DNA of 44,404 nt, taken from positions 1 through 44,404 of the forward strand of contig JADFXJ010000017.1 of NCBI GenBank assembly GCA_015233615.1, in the 5' to 3' direction. A program made the translations under genes and the position numbers. This DNA is from Nitrospirota bacterium. Lineage in GTDB: Bacteria > Nitrospirota > Thermodesulfovibrionia > Thermodesulfovibrionales > Magnetobacteriaceae. Numbering within the stretch: the first letter of the stretch is position 1; each line of letters begins with the position of its first letter. The notes under the pieces were generated by a model. It was not told the origin of the DNA. It did not search any database and saw only the letters and a list, made by a program, of their open reading frames with translations. Shown piece after piece: positions 42,323 through 44,404 of the stretch.

Positions 42323-42570
42323 CCTTCAATTCTCGGTGAGGCATCGAAAAACATCCCGCTTGATCTAAGGCAAAAATATGATGAAATTCCGTGAAAGAAA
42401 ATGACCGGTATGAGAGACGTAATCGCACATTTTTACTTTGGCATAAATTATAAGAGAACCTGGCTGGTGGTAACAAATGATATTCCGGTTTTAAAGCCGC
42501 TGATTATAAAGGTTTTAGATGACATGAGATGCACCGGGTGAAAATAATTCTATTAAGAGTGGAGCGCCAA

Positions 42571-43970
42571 ATGAACCGAATGAAAGAGAATTTATCGGGG
42601 CTGACCATCGTGGGCTGTTTAGCCCTTTTATTGTACTTGTCCTTAATTTCTTTTTTCCCTTCACCTCTGCATTCGCAGGTTACACTCGATGGAACGTTGG
42701 GAACCTCCGGTTCCGTAAACGGGCCGAATTACAATATCGGCTCTTCCTTAGGGCAGCTAACGGGCAGCAATCTGTTTTTCAGTTTCGGCACTTTTAACAT
42801 AATGGCAAACGAGAGCGCGACCTTTTCTGGGCCCGCAAGCGTTACGAACGTTATCTCACGTATAACCGGTGGAAGCGCCTCCACGATAGACGGCAAGCTG
42901 AGCTGTACAATCAGTGGAGCAAACTTCTTTTTGATAAACCCCTATGGTATCGTTTTCGGCAAAGACGCAGCTCTTGATGTAAAGGGTTCGTTTTACGCGA
43001 CCACTGCCAATTATATATTGCTTGGCGATGGAGGGAGATTCGATGCATCAAAGCCGGAAAACTCCGTGTTAACCGTTGCACCACCACCATCAGCATTTGG
43101 CTTTCTGGACATGAGCCACGCGGGTGGCTATTCCAGTATTAAGGTCGACGGGGCTTTTTAAGGGTACCTGATGGTAAGTACCTTGCGCTTGTGGGAGGTG
43201 ACATTACGTTGACAAACGGTTATCTGTACGCTCCCGGCGGAAGTATAACGATTAACGTAAAAGATACTATTACCATATCAGGACATTTCATCGTCGGCGC
43301 TTACGATGTTAGCAGCGGCATCTATACTGAGACCGACAGCAAGGGTAACGGCGGTACGATAAGTATTCACTCGAATTATATCGATATAACAGATGAAGGG
43401 ATGATATCGTCGGCAAGCTATGGAGACGGCAATGCCGGTAAAACTACGCTGGCCGTTGGAGAGATGCTGATGGCCGACAAAGGAAATATATAGACATCCT
43501 CTGATACAACCACCGGCGGGAACATCGTGATCGAAGGTAAAGACGTTATCCTCCTTAATAACAGCCTCATCTCAACAAAAGTCGCCTCCGGTAGTGAAAA
43601 CGGCGGTAACGTCATTATAAATTCAGATACTCTTATAGAGATGAGCAGCAGCCAGATTTCCGCTGACGCCGATAACGGATACGGCGGTAACATAACGATT
43701 AACTCCGACGCCGTTTTCTTGTGGAGCAAAAAAAGAGACAAGGCTCTTCATGCCTCGTCGAATATTTCGGGCAATGAAGGGACGGTAACTGTCAATTCCC
43801 CCGTGCAGGACATAGCAGGCTCACTCGTCCAGCTCGAAAAGGGATTTCTATCGGGCGACCAGGCGCTGCCCCAGTCATGTACCGATAAAAGATACAAAAA
43901 ACGTGGAAGTTTTATCATAGAAAACAGTGAAATTCCCTTGGGCCCTGATGACTTTATTGAGGCGCAGTAA
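42571..43970 (+). pseudogene. Decayed TpsA (filamentous hemagglutinin-like) secreted protein gene
   Basis: Start at ATG 42571 after GGAG; signal peptide (IVGCLALLLYLSLISFF). The TPS secretion domain is clear: YNIGSSLGQLTGSNLFFSFGTFNI, NVISRITGGSASTIDGKL, FFLINPYGIVFGKDAALDV. The frame closes at 43159-43161 at a T5 run; one base more would give FLRVPDGKYLALVGGDITLTNG, which continues in the other frame. That frame is cut by TAG at 43491-43493 but is open again to 43970, ending SFIIENSEIPLGPDDF, a typical short TpsA C-terminus. The reconstructed product is only about 465 residues, so repeats may also have been lost. Divergent from tpsB. Confidence 0.8.
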
Positions 43971-43996
43971 TCAAGGTGCTGTAATCAAAGAACGAA

Positions 43997-44227
43997 TTAG
44001 AAAAAATCATCGTGCTTGCCGCAACGCAAGAGAATATACGAATCTGTCTCAATAAGGAACAAGAAACGGTAATTGATATTAATTCTACCTTCAAAAATAT
44101 TGGGATAGCCTTTTATAATCCCGCCTTTTACTTTTTCTAAGAGATCGCCATCGTTAATGCCTAATACGTCTCTAAATCTTTTTGGCAGAGTAACTTGTCC
44201 ATGCCTGATAACCTTAATAAAAGGCTT
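43997..44227 (-). pseudogene. Chimeric toxin-antitoxin remnant: AbrB/MazE-like antitoxin joined to RelE-like toxin C-terminus
   Basis: A single open minus-strand frame reads KPFIKVIRHGQVTLPKRFR, then DVLGINDGDLLEKVKGGIIK (AbrB/SpoVT DNA-binding fold). It continues directly as GYPNIFEGRININYRFLF, then LIETDSYILLRCGKHDDFF, the C-terminal half of a RelE/ParE-family toxin. An internal deletion must have removed the antitoxin tail and toxin N-terminus. The expected start codon, four bases after AGGAGG, reads AAG (44225-44227) instead of ATG. Both halves are therefore dead or at best a degenerate DNA-binding stub. Confidence 0.75.
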
Positions 44228-44298
44228 ATATCCTCCTAACGATAATGTGTTGCCATAATTTTAACTTAACTCAATCCCGAGTATATGTACGTAGTGTG

Positions 44299-44312
44299 TA
44301 ATTACGTAATTA
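44299..44312. promoter_or_regulatory. Palindrome upstream of the toxin-antitoxin remnant
   Basis: TAATTACGTAATTA is a perfect 14-bp palindrome about 75 bp upstream of the remnant. It suits an AbrB/MazE-type antitoxin operator. Its relation to the decayed module is inferred from position only. Confidence 0.35.
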
Positions 44313-44336
44313 TCATACAATAATAAGTGAGGTAGT

Positions 44337-44404
44337 GTCAATTTTTGGAGTGTCCGTAATTTTTTTTCAATAAGGTGGCCCAAAGTTACTGACCAGGTGA
44401 TGAA
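44337..44404. mobile_element. Possible end of an IS21-like element
   Basis: From TGTCAATTTTTGGAGTGTCC onward the DNA contains GGTGGCCCAAAGTTACTGACC, a word type often seen in the subterminal repeats of IS21-family elements, which begin with TG. The window ends before any transposase frame, so this is a weak call. Confidence 0.25.

Overview
The window reads as a chromosomal segment of a diderm (Gram-negative-type) bacterium of intermediate GC content. LpxK (lipid A synthesis), a decayed two-partner secretion pair and several periplasmic binding proteins indicate an outer membrane. Multi-PAS sensor kinases, c-di-GMP enzymes, c-type-heme sensor motifs (CxxCH), a ferredoxin and a tungstate transporter suggest a versatile, probably anaerobic or microaerophilic organism. 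The translation cluster and the RpoD sequence would suit a Nitrospirota or delta-proteobacterial lineage, but I cannot assign it from sequence alone.

Layout. 1-2.1 kb: gene debris (a restriction-helicase fragment, a broken IS630 transposase) around a small TusA/YedF-type gene that has a near-consensus promoter with two palindromic operators. 2.1-10.4 kb: a broken chemotaxis receptor, a partner-switching pair (receiver-PP2C-HATPase protein plus STAS protein), a TIM-barrel isomerase-like protein, a MITE/REP-like palindrome and a very large hybrid histidine kinase. 10.4-12.4 kb: lpxK and a MshEN/cNMP-binding protein. 12.4-16.0 kb: an accessory island with a frameshifted HicB antitoxin and an intact, tightly coupled three-gene cassette (HEPN-like protein, ParA/SIMIBI-type ATPase, second P-loop ATPase). 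16.3-19.7 kb: the core run rpsB-tsf-pyrH-frr-(53-aa ORF)-dksA. 20.0-22.4 kb: tupABC tungstate importer. 22.4-25.2 kb: an aminotransferase and a DUF262 + HEPN module whose HEPN gene carries a nonsense codon. 25.4-32.9 kb: a binding protein with its histidine kinase, a ferredoxin, an HD-GYP response regulator and a heme-motif diguanylate cyclase. 33-35 kb: a TPR protein and rpoD. 35.3-37.5 kb: a clan AA protease-like gene and a RuBisCO-like protein fused to a cupin. 37.6-40.9 kb: a zur-znuA-znuC-znuB zinc uptake set with a Zur-type operator. 41-44.4 kb: a small helical protein, decayed tpsB and tpsA, and a chimeric AbrB-RelE toxin-antitoxin remnant.

The two most interesting items are (i) the RuBisCO-like protein-cupin fusion, which would join in one chain the two consecutive activities described in Rhodospirillum rubrum as the MTA-isoprenoid shunt, and (ii) the HEPN-like/ParA-like/P-loop ATPase cassette with ATGA overlaps at both junctions, a candidate uncharacterised conflict or defence system. 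A third theme is decay: at least eight loci are broken by frameshifts, nonsense codons, start loss or internal deletion, mostly in defence, toxin-antitoxin, adhesion and mobile genes. A fourth is promoter architecture: three genes (lpxK, the ferredoxin gene, zur) have a -10-like hexamer exactly six bases before the start codon and no Shine-Dalgarno sequence, which suggests leaderless mRNAs.
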